In this document: in pieces, positions 20,283 to 28,327 of the stretch
Layout of the letters: each line of letters opens with the position of its first letter
Numbering within the stretch: position 1 is the first letter of the stretch
NCBI GenBank assembly: GCA_027076405.1
Contig: JALTJN010000441.1
Location: forward strand, 1-39,285
From: Chromatiales bacterium
Lineage (GTDB): Bacteria > Pseudomonadota > Gammaproteobacteria > UBA6429
Reading direction: 5' to 3'
Length of the DNA: 39,285 nucleotides
Made by a program: the position numbers and the translations under genes
The notes under the pieces: model-generated
Databases searched by the model: none
What the model was told of the DNA's origin: nothing
Seen by the model: only the letters and a program-made list of their open reading frames with translations

Positions 20283-20331
20283 ATTGACTATGTTAGATAT
20301 AACAAAATTCTATTTTTGAACGAGGAGTTTA

Positions 20332-20345
20332 TTGATCTGGATCAA
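20332..20345. promoter_or_regulatory. Orphan Dnr/FNR box, no gene start following
   Basis: TTGATCTGGATCAA is a perfect consensus box located 50 bases after the thioredoxin-like gene. To the right, TATTAA (20371-20376) or GACTAT (20368-20373) can serve as a -10 at -41 to -44 spacing. No protein start lies downstream on the plus strand before 21425. Confidence 0.75.
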
Positions 20346-20380
20346 TAACCACAACAGCAAATAGCCTGACTATTAATCCT

Positions 20381-20408
20381 ACATTTATTTCCGATTAAAT
20401 GTTTTTTT
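20381..20408 (+). terminator. AT-rich hairpin with T-run
   Basis: ACATTTA (20381-20387) pairs with TAAATGT (20396-20402), and six Ts follow at 20403-20408. The stem is weak but the T-run is good. It could terminate the transcript of the gene at 20022-20282 or form the 5' stem of the candidate sRNA. Confidence 0.45.
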
Positions 20409-20410
20409 AC

Positions 20411-21046
20411 TCACGGATATTCGACATACCTTGAGTACCTTGCAGGAGAGGAAGCCCCTTCCTCTCCTTTTTTTAATGATAATTCATCAGTATCCGGCAG
20501 GTTTTCAAAAACATCCTTAACTGTTTTATTGGTGGTTAATGCCCGCACAACGACATTAATCGGTTCTGCCAGAATATCGGGGAAATCTTGTTCATTATCA
20601 TCATTAACAGGAAATGCCAGCTGTTCAGTCGGTGGCAGGAACTGTGCATTTACACCTTGTTTATTGCCACGCGCATCAATTCTGTACCAGCCGAAATCCT
20701 TTAAATAGACCGCATTCAGTCCATGTAAACTATACGGCGCACCATCCTCATTGATACTTAAGCGTTGATAACACAAACCGGCGGGTATTTTATTCGCCCG
20801 TAATAAAGCAGCCAGTAAATGACTTTTTGCAAAACAATAACCTGTACCATGTTTTAAAACGTCAGAAGCCTTACAGGTAACCGGGTCGAGTTTATAATCC
20901 CAGCTATGCTTAATATTATCTCGCACCCATTCATAACAATTTTTAGCCGTGTCTATTTCATTCTTTTCAGAAAGTTTATTGGCTAATTTTAAAATAGCGG
21001 GATTTTCCCAATCAAGGTATTTTGAAGATTCTAAAAACTTTTGCAT
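20411..21046 (-). CDS. Transglutaminase-like cysteine protease-fold protein
   Basis: The 211-residue cytoplasmic protein has a transglutaminase core. The catalytic triad is visible: C71 in GTGYCFAKSHLLAALLRA, H108 in YSLHGLNAVYL and D124 in WYRIDARG. Bacterial members act as peptidases, amidases or transpeptidases; the substrate here is unknown. The last ~20 residues (KKGEEGASSPARYSRYVEYP) are encoded by a plus-strand terminator and look like a non-conserved tail. A 41-residue membrane peptide gene ends ten bases upstream, so the two are probably cotranscribed. No signal peptide is seen. Confidence 0.8.
   Translation of the reverse strand: MQKFLESSKYLDWENPAILKLANKLSEKNEIDTAKNCYEWVRDNIKHSWDYKLDPVTCKASDVLKHGTGYCFAKSHLLAALLRANKIPAGLCYQRLSINEDGAPYSLHGLNAVYLKDFGWYRIDARGNKQGVNAQFLPPTEQLAFPVNDDNEQDFPDILAEPINVVVRALTTNKTVKDVFENLPDTDELSLKKGEEGASSPARYSRYVEYP
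20445..20474 (+). terminator. Strong rho-independent terminator inside the antisense gene's 3' end
   Basis: GGAGAGGAA (20445-20453) pairs with TTCCTCTCC (20459-20467), a perfect 9-bp stem with a five-base loop; seven Ts follow immediately. It is directed on the plus strand, although it lies within the final codons of the minus-strand gene at 20411-21046. Confidence 0.8.
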
Positions 21047-21055
21047 ATTAAAATT

Positions 21056-21181
21056 TTAGTTTAAATATTGAGTAATAATGAATACTGAAGATAACAATAT
21101 TCCTGAAATTAGAACCATTATATTAATCATTTTTTTTCTTTGTTCTGCCTTATGAGCAGCTTCTTGATATTCTTCAAACAT
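21056..21181 (-). CDS. Small membrane peptide (41 aa) upstream of transglutaminase-like gene
   Basis: ATG 21181 opens a 41-codon frame with a charged N-terminal part (MFEEYQEAAHKAEQRKK) followed by one hydrophobic helix (MINIMVLISGILLSSVFII). AAGGAA lies about ten bases upstream, and an in-frame stop nine codons before the ATG fixes the start. It ends ten bases before the transglutaminase-like gene. A single-helix peptide with a charged cytoplasmic arm could anchor or regulate its neighbour; no family is recognised. Confidence 0.55.
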   Translation of the reverse strand: MFEEYQEAAHKAEQRKKMINIMVLISGILLSSVFIITQYLN

Positions 21182-21242
21182 GGAATGCGGTTCCTTTTTA
21201 CTATTTTAATTATCATTTTACAGACCGCTTATACTGTAGTTC

Positions 21243-21271
21243 GTACAAGGTACGTTATAACGACCTTGTAC
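21243..21271. promoter_or_regulatory. Near-perfect palindrome upstream of hemW
   Basis: GTACAAGGT (21243-21251) and ACCTTGTAC (21263-21271) flank an inner CGTTATAACG palindrome, making a 29-base symmetrical site offset by one base. A plausible plus-strand -10, TATACT, lies at 21230-21235, just before it. It could be an operator for the divergent small-peptide and hemW genes or the first stem of a leader RNA. Confidence 0.45.
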
Positions 21272-21301
21272 CTTAGTTTATATAATATATATTACAATTT
21301 T

Positions 21302-21325
21302 ATGTGCAATACAGCGCACATTTTT
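21302..21325 (+). terminator. Possible attenuator-like hairpin in hemW leader
   Basis: ATGTGC (21302-21307) pairs with GCACAT (21316-21321) and runs directly into TTTTT (21321-21325). It lies 100 bases before the hemW start on the same strand, downstream of the palindrome at 21243 and before the CTATAAT/ATTATAG palindrome at 21354-21368. The stem is short. Confidence 0.35.
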
Positions 21326-21424
21326 ATATGTATTTTATCAGACTGTGACTCAGCTATAATTATTATAGTTATATAAAGTAAGGACATGTACAATTAAATT
21401 CTCACTATTACTTAACTGTTAATT

Positions 21425-22585
21425 ATGTTCAACTTTACTGAATTACCGCCTTTATCACTTTATATCCATTTCCCATGGTGTGTACAAAAATGCCCCTACT
21501 GTGATTTTAACTCACATGAATTAAAAACAACGCTTGATGAGAGAAGCTACATCAATGCCTTGATCTTAGATCTTGAGCAGGAACTTCCTCTATTTTGGGG
21601 CAGAAATGTGACAAGCATATTTATGGGCGGTGGTACCCCCAGTTTATTTAACCCGGAAAGTATTGATCAACTAATTTCTGAATTACGGGCACGCCTGACT
21701 TTCGCACCTGACATTGAAATAACTATGGAAGCCAATCCGGGAACCGTTGAGCTGGGGAAATTTACAGAATTTCGTCATGCGGGAATTAATCGCTTATCCA
21801 TCGGTATTCAAAGTTTTAACGATGAAAAATTACAAAAATTAGGCCGAATACACGGTCGTAAAGAAGCAATCCGTGCTGCCGAACAAGCGCATGATGCCGG
21901 CCTTAACAGTTTTAATCTTGACCTTATGTATGGATTGCCAAATCAGTCTTTATCACAGGCACGCGAAGACATTAATACCGCCATTGCGCTGGAGCCAAAA
22001 CACCTTTCTCATTATCAGCTCACTATTGAACCGAATACTTTTTTCCATCATCAACCACCAACGACTCCCGATGATGATCATCTATGGGAGATGCAACTCG
22101 CCTGCCAGTCAGAACTGTCTCATAATAATTACAATCAATATGAAATTTCAGCTTATGCAAAAGATGACTATCAATGCCAGCATAATTTAAACTACTGGCA
22201 ATTTGGTGATTACCTTGGCATTGGTGCAGGCGCACATGGAAAACTGACTAATGCCCCCGAACAACTCATTACCCGTAGCTGGAAAGTTAAACAACCTCAG
22301 GATTATTTAAGCAAAGCTAAAACACCACAAAGAATTTCCGGAGAGAAAACATTAACTCGTGATGATGCTGCTTTTGAATTTATGATGAATGCCATGCGTT
22401 TAAATAATGGTTTTGAAACTGAAATATTTCAGCGCCATACCGGCCTGCCTATTTCAACGATAAAAAACACACTGCAACAGGCAGAAGAAAAAGGCTGGAT
22501 ACATTGGGACTTAAAACGAATTAAACCAACAGACACAGGAAGACAGTACCTTAATACATTATTAGAACTCTTCTTACCTGAGTAA
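21425..22585 (+). CDS. hemW: HemW, radical-SAM heme chaperone
   Basis: The 386-residue radical SAM protein has the cluster motif CVQKCPYCDFNSH (CxxxCxxC), GGGTPSLF for SAM binding and the HemW C-terminal domain (NLNYWQFGDYLGIGAGAH). It lacks the extra cysteine directly after the motif that true HemN (anaerobic coproporphyrinogen dehydrogenase) carries, so HemW is preferred. HemW binds heme and delivers it to respiratory membrane enzymes; it could serve NorB/NorC, both heme proteins encoded nearby, but that link is inference. In E. coli it follows rdgB directly. The start codon has only a weak ribosome-binding site. Confidence 0.93.
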   Translation: MFNFTELPPLSLYIHFPWCVQKCPYCDFNSHELKTTLDERSYINALILDLEQELPLFWGRNVTSIFMGGGTPSLFNPESIDQLISELRARLTFAPDIEITMEANPGTVELGKFTEFRHAGINRLSIGIQSFNDEKLQKLGRIHGRKEAIRAAEQAHDAGLNSFNLDLMYGLPNQSLSQAREDINTAIALEPKHLSHYQLTIEPNTFFHHQPPTTPDDDHLWEMQLACQSELSHNNYNQYEISAYAKDDYQCQHNLNYWQFGDYLGIGAGAHGKLTNAPEQLITRSWKVKQPQDYLSKAKTPQRISGEKTLTRDDAAFEFMMNAMRLNNGFETEIFQRHTGLPISTIKNTLQQAEEKGWIHWDLKRIKPTDTGRQYLNTLLELFLPE

Positions 22586-22600
22586 ATGAGGACGTAGTCA

Positions 22601-23383
22601 TTGGAACTTAGCGGGTTTTCATTAGATTTACTTTTTGTACTTTTTATCATTGCCATCATCGCAGGTTTTATTGATACTCTCGCGGGTGGAGGCGGTTTAA
22701 TTACCATGCCCGCCTTACTCATTAGCGGCGTTCCTCCTCTGGCAGCTCTTGGCACAAATAAACTACAAGGCAGTATCGGTACCGCAACATCAACCTACAT
22801 GATGTTAAAGCATAAGCGCATTCACTGGCATAATATAAAAAATCTCATGCTGTTTGCTTTTATCGGCTCTACATTGGGAACCGTTGCGGTTCAGTTTATC
22901 AACATAGAAATATTATCTTTTATTATCCCGGTTGTACTATTTATTATTGTTATCTATTTTATTTTTTCTCCTGTTGCAAAGAACACTCCATCAAAATCAA
23001 AATTATCATATAAGATGTATCAATATACCGTCGTCCCTGCCATTGGCTGGTATGATGGCATGTTTGGTCCTGGTACCGGTTCATTTTTTTCCCTTGCCGG
23101 TGTAGCACTACAGGGCCATGGATTAATTAATGCTACTGCCACAGCTAAAGCACTTAACTTTTCAACCAACATTGCCTCATTATTTGTTTTTATTTATTCA
23201 GGACAACTTGTCTGGATTTTAGGGTTTTCCATGATGTTTGGACAAGCATTAGGCGCATGGTTTGGATCACATTCTCTCTTAAAAATTAATCCTTTATTAC
23301 TAAGAAGTATTGTAGTTTTAATGTGCCTTGTTATGCTGACAAAATATATTATTAATATGGCGACAATACCCGCTATCAACTAG
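22601..23383 (+). CDS. TSUP (TauE/SafE) family transporter, YfcA-like
   Basis: The 260-residue inner-membrane protein has about eight helices. The family signature is the repeated motif near residues 24-47 (GFIDTLAGGGGLITMPALLI, PPLAALGTNKLQGS) and its second half-copy (WYDGMFGPGTGSFF, ATAKALNF). TSUP members export small sulfur compounds or organic anions; the substrate here is not known. Translation starts at TTG, supported by GAGG nine bases upstream and the absence of an in-frame ATG near the family start. It follows hemW by 15 bases and is probably in the same operon. Confidence 0.88.
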   Translation: MELSGFSLDLLFVLFIIAIIAGFIDTLAGGGGLITMPALLISGVPPLAALGTNKLQGSIGTATSTYMMLKHKRIHWHNIKNLMLFAFIGSTLGTVAVQFINIEILSFIIPVVLFIIVIYFIFSPVAKNTPSKSKLSYKMYQYTVVPAIGWYDGMFGPGTGSFFSLAGVALQGHGLINATATAKALNFSTNIASLFVFIYSGQLVWILGFSMMFGQALGAWFGSHSLLKINPLLLRSIVVLMCLVMLTKYIINMATIPAIN

Positions 23384-23394
23384 AGTATAAGCCC

Positions 23395-23838
23395 ATGAAA
23401 AATGCTGTACCAAAACAAGCAAAAACAGATCAGGAGATTATTGACTGCTTTAAAGTGATGTCGGAACTCAGACCTCACCTAATAGAAAATGATTTCTTAC
23501 AAACTGTTCGTCATATGCAAACCGAAGGCTACCAACTCGTATTTATAGAAGATAACAATCATGTTGTAGCCACTGCAGGTTATCGTATTTACACTAACCT
23601 GTTTATGGGAAAGCATCTTTATATTGATGATCTTGTAACCAGAGAAAATTTCCGCTCACAGAGTTATGGTGAAAAATTAATAAAATGGTTAAGAGAACTT
23701 GCTTTAAAAGAAAAATGCAATGTTTTACATCTGGATTCCGGCACACATCGCACTCAGGCACATAAGTTTTATTTTAAACAAGGCTTTACTATTGCCAGCT
23801 TCCATTTCAGCGAGCAATTAGTTAAGCATGAAGCTTAA
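23395..23838 (+). CDS. GNAT family N-acetyltransferase
   Basis: The 147-residue protein has the GNAT fold: YIDDLVTRENFRSQSYGEKLIKWL carries motif A (Q/R-x-x-G-x-G/A variant, SQSYGE) for acetyl-CoA, and LDSGTHRTQAHKFYFKQGFTI is motif B, where the residue after the neutral-substrate pocket is typical of small-molecule acetyltransferases. The acceptor substrate is unknown. It begins 11 bases after the transporter gene and overlaps the next gene by 11 bases, so all three are cotranscribed. Confidence 0.88.
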   Translation: MKNAVPKQAKTDQEIIDCFKVMSELRPHLIENDFLQTVRHMQTEGYQLVFIEDNNHVVATAGYRIYTNLFMGKHLYIDDLVTRENFRSQSYGEKLIKWLRELALKEKCNVLHLDSGTHRTQAHKFYFKQGFTIASFHFSEQLVKHEA

Positions 23839-24085
23839 CAAAAACATATATAAACCTGTTTCATGTGAACAGCATAGTCAGTATGAACTTGCCATCATGC
23901 ATAAAAAAAAGTTGCAGCTTGTCTATAAAGATGAAAATAGTTCAACAATAAGTGATATAGTAACTCCTATTGATGTGCAAACAGTAAATAAAGCCGAATA
24001 TTTAGTTGCTTTATCATCTGAAAATAAAAAATTTCACGTACGACTCGATTACATTGAAAAATTCAATATTTTTAATAAAAGTTAA
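23828..24085 (+). CDS. Rof-like Rho-binding antiterminator
   Basis: The 85-residue protein matches the pattern of the Rof (YaeO) family: YKPVSCEQHSQYELAIMHKK at the start (compare YxPIxCxxYDxLExA), a middle beta-strand set, and the end AEYLVALSSENKKFHVRLDYIEKF (compare EYL...LRLDxI). Rof binds Rho and inhibits Rho-dependent termination. Sequence identity to E. coli Rof seems low, so this is a fold-level assignment. The start overlaps the GNAT gene by 11 bases. A weak stem (TGTAAAT/ATTTACA, 24096-24119) follows the stop. Confidence 0.6.
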   Translation: MKLNKNIYKPVSCEQHSQYELAIMHKKKLQLVYKDENSSTISDIVTPIDVQTVNKAEYLVALSSENKKFHVRLDYIEKFNIFNKS

Positions 24086-24124
24086 ATCTGCATCGTGTAA
24101 ATTAATGTTTGTATTTACATATAT

Positions 24125-24141
24125 AACTTGTAATGCAAGTT
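24125..24141. promoter_or_regulatory. Small palindrome before the thioesterase gene
   Basis: AACTTG (24125-24130) and CAAGTT (24136-24141) form a 6-5-6 inverted repeat in the AT-rich spacer 24086-24238, about 98 bases before the thioesterase start. It may be an operator; no regulator is implied. Confidence 0.3.
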
Positions 24142-24238
24142 TTATAACTAACTATTATTAAAAAAATAAATAATGTTCTAAGTCACAAATTTAGACCAAA
24201 TAAAAAGTAATAAAAAAACATCTAGATGGGAGAAAATA

Positions 24239-24655
24239 ATGAATAAAATATATGAATATAAAACAACCGTGACCATTGGTGACACAAATGCACTTCAAAA
24301 TATGTACTTTTTAAATTTTTTCAAGCTGCAGGGTATTGTTCGTGAGTTATGGGTTAAAAAACATGTAAAAAACGGTTTTCAGGATCTGGCAAATGGCATG
24401 GTATTAATTACTAAAGATGCCCGCTGTAATTTTATGAAAGATTTCTATCTGTTTGATGATATAATTGTCAAACTCAACTTTACAAAAATTGTAAAAACAA
24501 ATACCCGGCTTAATTTTGAATATTTTAATGCAAAAACAAAAGAGCTTCATGCCAGAGGATCACAAACCATTGTTTTTGCAGATCATCAGCATAATGTAAT
24601 AAAAATACCTGATAACTGGGAAGAAGCAATCAAACAATATTTTATTGAGTCATAA
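24239..24655 (+). CDS. Hotdog-fold acyl-CoA thioesterase (4HBT family)
   Basis: The 138-residue protein has the 4HBT layout: YEYKTTVTIGDTNALQNMYFLNFFKLQGIVRELWV, with the conserved Asp and Asn of the hotdog thioesterase active-site loop (D15, N18), then a long central helix and the strand set NFEYFNAKTKELHARGSQTIVF. It resembles the thioesterases attached to enediyne or polyunsaturated-lipid clusters, but no such cluster is here. GGGAG stands nine bases before the ATG. It converges on the histidine kinase gene. Confidence 0.75.
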   Translation: MNKIYEYKTTVTIGDTNALQNMYFLNFFKLQGIVRELWVKKHVKNGFQDLANGMVLITKDARCNFMKDFYLFDDIIVKLNFTKIVKTNTRLNFEYFNAKTKELHARGSQTIVFADHQHNVIKIPDNWEEAIKQYFIES

Positions 24656-24694
24656 ATCAGACTGTAACAAATATACTTATTATAAAGACAAAGG

Positions 24695-26791
24695 TTAAGT
24701 GTGTTGAGCGCCCTGATAAATGCGCTCACACATAACGCCTAAATTTTCTAATAAATCTTCTATTGCCGAATAATCCTTTTCTTTAAGACGATTTTCTATT
24801 TCTTCCGCAATGTTAGTTAAATCCGGATAACCAAACCCTCCTGCTGTCCCTTTTAAATCGTGAGCAACTTGTGCCAGTGCATAGAATTCGTTATTACGAA
24901 AAGTGGAAACAATCTGCTGTTGCATTTTTCGTAAAGAATCAATAAAATTATATAATAGATCTTCAAATCTTGGTTCTTCCTGTATCAATGCTGAATATAT
25001 CGGTTCCTGATAAGAAATACTTTCAGCTGTCTCCAGGTATTTAGCGGTTGTGTCATATAGCTTTTGTCTGACAATTGGCTTGGTAACAAATTCATCTACA
25101 CCTGATTTCATACATTCAGCTTTATCATCTGCCGTTGCATTCGCTGTGAGCATAACAATCGGGCTTTTATATCCCTCACTTCGTAATATTTTAACCGCTT
25201 CGAGTCCGGACATGACCGGCATTTGCATATCCATATAAATAAGATCATAAGGATGATGTTGAGCAAGAGAAACTGCGATTGAACCATTATCAGCGCAACT
25301 GACTCTTGCCCCCATTTTTTCAAGATACATACGAATGAGTTCCTGATTTACATCATTATCTTCAACCAGAAGGATATCGCCCTTCAGCGTTTTATTCTTA
25401 ATCGTACTAACACTATTATCTTCTTTACTAAATACAAGCTCATCAATATTATTATAAAAGAGCTCTTCGGATTTTTTATCCAGCTTTAAACAAAACGTGA
25501 ACACAGAGCCTTTATCTTCTTCACTACTAGCGATTAACTTTCCACCCAGTAAATCTGCAAGCTGGGTTGATAAAGATAAACCCAATCCTGTACCGCCATA
25601 ACGTCGTGATATACTGCTATCTGCCTGTTTAAATGGTTTAAATATTTTATTCAACTGAGCGCGCGTCATTCCGATACCGGTATCTTTCACGATAAAATTC
25701 AGTTCATGATGTTGCGCATCATATTGAATGGTGATTGTTATTTCGCCAGCATCGGTAAACTTTATAGCATTATTACAAAGATTAATTAAAATCTGCTTTA
25801 AACGTATTGCATTACTGTTAATATTTTTTGGAAGAGGAAAGGTGTAATCAATAACAACTTTTAATCCCTTTTTATTCGCCTGTCCCATGATAATCGGTTC
25901 GACTTCATAAACCTGTTGTAACGGGTTAATCAGTGTTTTCTCAATTTGTAACTCGCCTGCTTCTATTTTTGAAAAATCAAGAATGTCGTTAATTAAACCC
26001 AAAAGATGATCACCACTACGACGAATTGTTTTTAAAGCCGTGATCCGTTGTTGTGTTGTCTGATCATGATCTAGTCCTGTATCGGCATAACCAAGAATCG
26101 AGGTTAATGGTGTACGAATCTCATGACTCATATTTGCCAAAAAGCTCTCTTTAGCCCGGGTTGCGGCAACGGCCCTGTCTCTTGCAACGGTAAGTTCTTC
26201 TTCTGTTTTTTTTCTTTTTTCTATTTCATTTTCCAAATCAAAACGCATGGAAAGTTCTAAAGTATGTAATTTTTCCCGATATGATTTTATTGTCCATGTA
26301 ACAATAATAACGCCGATAATAAAAAACACATTAACACTGAATTCCGCAGCACTATTTGCCTGCTCAATCCAGTTCGCTTCAAGTACCAGGTATGGGCCAT
26401 AGATTAAGATAATTGCAATAAAAAAATTCCGATTATTCCAGGGGATAAAACTCAAACCACCAATGGCAACAAGATGTAGAGGAATAAAATAAAGTGCACC
26501 TTGCCCAATAATAAATATCATTATATTAAGAATAGACGCGCAGATAAATGCCAGAAATAAACCAGCATACTCAGCCTGACGAATGTCATCCGTGTGTTTA
26601 AGCCACCAGTTAACGATTAATGCAGTCGGAATGATTAGAAAACGTACTCCAAGAAATTCCCATTTAAGTTGAGGAACATAAATAAGATCCAGGAGCCAAA
26701 ATAAAAAATACAGAGGCACTGCCACTTTATTAGTAATGACGGTGATTATCTGCTTTATTTCAGATAGTTTTTCTTTTTCGAGATTACTCAT
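24695..26791 (-). CDS. Hybrid sensor histidine kinase with REC and HPt domains
   Basis: The start is set at ATG 26791; the frame runs nine codons further to a TTG. The 698-residue protein has about six membrane helices (residues ~20-170) and no periplasmic sensor loop of any size, then a coiled coil and HisKA with SHEIRTPL (phospho-His about 223). HATPase boxes follow (NLCNNAIKF, DTGIGM, GGTGLGLSLS), then a receiver domain (VEDNDVNQ, MDMQMPVMSG, phospho-Asp about 521) and a C-terminal HPt with AHDLKGTAGGFG (His about 644). All phosphorelay residues are present. The final response regulator is not next to it, so output and signal are unknown. Confidence 0.93.
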   Translation of the reverse strand: MSNLEKEKLSEIKQIITVITNKVAVPLYFLFWLLDLIYVPQLKWEFLGVRFLIIPTALIVNWWLKHTDDIRQAEYAGLFLAFICASILNIMIFIIGQGALYFIPLHLVAIGGLSFIPWNNRNFFIAIILIYGPYLVLEANWIEQANSAAEFSVNVFFIIGVIIVTWTIKSYREKLHTLELSMRFDLENEIEKRKKTEEELTVARDRAVAATRAKESFLANMSHEIRTPLTSILGYADTGLDHDQTTQQRITALKTIRRSGDHLLGLINDILDFSKIEAGELQIEKTLINPLQQVYEVEPIIMGQANKKGLKVVIDYTFPLPKNINSNAIRLKQILINLCNNAIKFTDAGEITITIQYDAQHHELNFIVKDTGIGMTRAQLNKIFKPFKQADSSISRRYGGTGLGLSLSTQLADLLGGKLIASSEEDKGSVFTFCLKLDKKSEELFYNNIDELVFSKEDNSVSTIKNKTLKGDILLVEDNDVNQELIRMYLEKMGARVSCADNGSIAVSLAQHHPYDLIYMDMQMPVMSGLEAVKILRSEGYKSPIVMLTANATADDKAECMKSGVDEFVTKPIVRQKLYDTTAKYLETAESISYQEPIYSALIQEEPRFEDLLYNFIDSLRKMQQQIVSTFRNNEFYALAQVAHDLKGTAGGFGYPDLTNIAEEIENRLKEKDYSAIEDLLENLGVMCERIYQGAQHT

Positions 26792-27028
26792 GGGGGAATG
26801 TCTCTCTCGATGGCCCAATAATTTCTTTTTATATTGAGCTAATTGTTATAGAAAGTATAATCAATTACATCTTAAAAGCATACAAAAATAATAACAATTA
26901 ATCATACTAACTTATATCTAATTATTTTCTACACTAACTGTCTTTTACTATCAATTACACATAAAAACTTGATCATAATTTATAAATACGTATTCTGAAT
27001 ACTTTATCGACTTAAATAAGCTTCCAAT

Positions 27029-27391
27029 ATGACTTCACATACCCATTGCAGCGATATTTATTCCTATCGCACCAAAGATGATTCCGAAATCAGGGAACTC
27101 ATGCACCCGAAATATCATGGCAATAAAAATCAAAGTCTGGCCGAAGCGATTATAGGTCCCGGACAAATCACACATAAACATCGCCATAAAACATCAGAAG
27201 AGCTTTACCATATCACACAGGGACAAGGCATGATGATTTTAGGTGATGCTCAATTTGCTGTCGCAGTAGGTGATACTTTATGTATAAAACCCGGTACGCC
27301 ACATCATATTAAAAATACCGGAACCACACCGTTACATATTTTGTGTATGTGTTCTCCTCCGTATAGTCACGAAGATACCGAACTTTTATAA
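27029..27391 (+). CDS. Cupin-domain protein
   Basis: This 120-residue single-domain cupin has the metal-binding residues in two motifs: THKHRHKTSEELYHITQGQG (HxH and Glu) and PGTPHHIKNTG (His). Such small cupins include mannose-6-phosphate isomerase-like and sugar-binding proteins. Its stop codon abuts the ATG of the ROK kinase gene, so the two are translated as a pair, which hints at sugar metabolism. The ribosome-binding site is weak. Confidence 0.8.
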   Translation: MTSHTHCSDIYSYRTKDDSEIRELMHPKYHGNKNQSLAEAIIGPGQITHKHRHKTSEELYHITQGQGMMILGDAQFAVAVGDTLCIKPGTPHHIKNTGTTPLHILCMCSPPYSHEDTELL

Positions 27392-28288
27392 ATGCGTATT
27401 GGTATTGATCTCGGCGGAACAAAAATTGAAGGCATTGCCCTCGATAATGCGGGTAACGAACTTTTTCGTCAACGTATTGATACCCCGCAAGGTAGTTATC
27501 AAAATACCATTACTGCCATCACTCAACTTGTTTTAGATATTGAAACGCAAACTCAACAAACAGGCTCAGTCGGTATTGGTATACCCGGTACCCTTTCACC
27601 TAAAACGGGACTTGTTAAAAATGCTAATTCTGTCTGGCTCATCGGCCAACCTCTGCTGACCGATCTCGAAACACAATTAAAGCGAAAAATTCGTATAGAA
27701 AATGATGCCAATTGCTTTGTTGTTTCTGAAGCGACCGACGGTGCAGCAAAAGATGCCGAAATTGTGTTTGGTGTCATTATTGGAACAGGCACAGGAGGCG
27801 GTATTTATATTCTGGGCCAATCCATTATTGGTGCAAACGCCATTGCCGGTGAATGGGGGCATAACCCGTTACCCTGGCCAACTCAGGATGAGTTGCCCGG
27901 CAGAAAATGTTATTGCGGTAAACTTGGTTGTATTGAAACATGGTTATCCGGTCCCGGATTTGCAAAAGATCATCAAACAATAAACAAACTTAACACCATC
28001 ATGACTGCTAAAGATATTGTCTTGCTTGCAGAAGAAGGTGATCAATCTGCCCAGGCTTCAATACACCGCTATGCAGAACGCCTGGCAAAAAGTCTGGCAA
28101 GTATTATTAATCTTATTGATCCGGATGTGATTGTTCTTGGTGGCGGCATGTCGAATATAAAACCGCTTTATACACTTGTACCGGCAATATGGGATAACTA
28201 TATTTTTTCAGATCATATCACTACTCAACTTGTACCACCTAAACATGGCGATTCAAGCGGAGTAAGAGGGGCTGCCTGGTTGTGGTAA
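27392..28288 (+). CDS. ROK family sugar kinase (NagK/Mak-like)
   Basis: The 298-residue protein has the ATP-binding DLGGTKIEG at residues 6-14, the GIGIPG segment, IGTGTGGGIYI and the ROK zinc motif (GHNPLPWP, then CYCGKLGCIE). These fit N-acetylglucosamine kinase or fructokinase (Mak) of the ROK family; the exact sugar cannot be read from the sequence. The ATG follows the cupin stop without a gap. It converges with the nitrilase gene. Confidence 0.88.
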   Translation: MRIGIDLGGTKIEGIALDNAGNELFRQRIDTPQGSYQNTITAITQLVLDIETQTQQTGSVGIGIPGTLSPKTGLVKNANSVWLIGQPLLTDLETQLKRKIRIENDANCFVVSEATDGAAKDAEIVFGVIIGTGTGGGIYILGQSIIGANAIAGEWGHNPLPWPTQDELPGRKCYCGKLGCIETWLSGPGFAKDHQTINKLNTIMTAKDIVLLAEEGDQSAQASIHRYAERLAKSLASIINLIDPDVIVLGGGMSNIKPLYTLVPAIWDNYIFSDHITTQLVPPKHGDSSGVRGAAWLW

Positions 28289-28327
28289 AATAAATTACTC
28301 TTTCCAGCTGCACCTCTAATAAAAACT

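Larger units (their letters stand above)
20380..20474 (+). ncRNA. Candidate Dnr-controlled small RNA (~95 nt)
   Basis: From the start predicted by the box at 20332-20345 (about 20380-20383) to the end of the strong terminator at 20474, the transcript would be 90-95 bases. It contains an AT-rich stem (ACATTTA/TAAATGT, 20381-20402) followed by T6, and ends with the GC-rich terminator. It would be antisense to the last ~20 codons of the transglutaminase-like gene. FNR- or ANR-controlled sRNAs (FnrS, PhrS) are known elsewhere; no sequence kinship is claimed. The alternative is that both hairpins simply terminate the thioredoxin-like gene. Confidence 0.4.

Noticed and set aside
20326..20364. Leader peptide starting TTG after AGGAG at 20322-20326
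   Set aside because: Only about ten codons, overlapping the Dnr box; most likely chance.
21425..22585. Anaerobic coproporphyrinogen dehydrogenase HemN
   Set aside because: The fourth cysteine after CxxxCxxC is absent, and length and neighbours match HemW.
26966..26979. Fourth FNR/Dnr box (TTGATCATAATTTA) before the cupin gene
   Set aside because: The second half-site differs from ATCAA at two positions and no suitable -10 context supports it.
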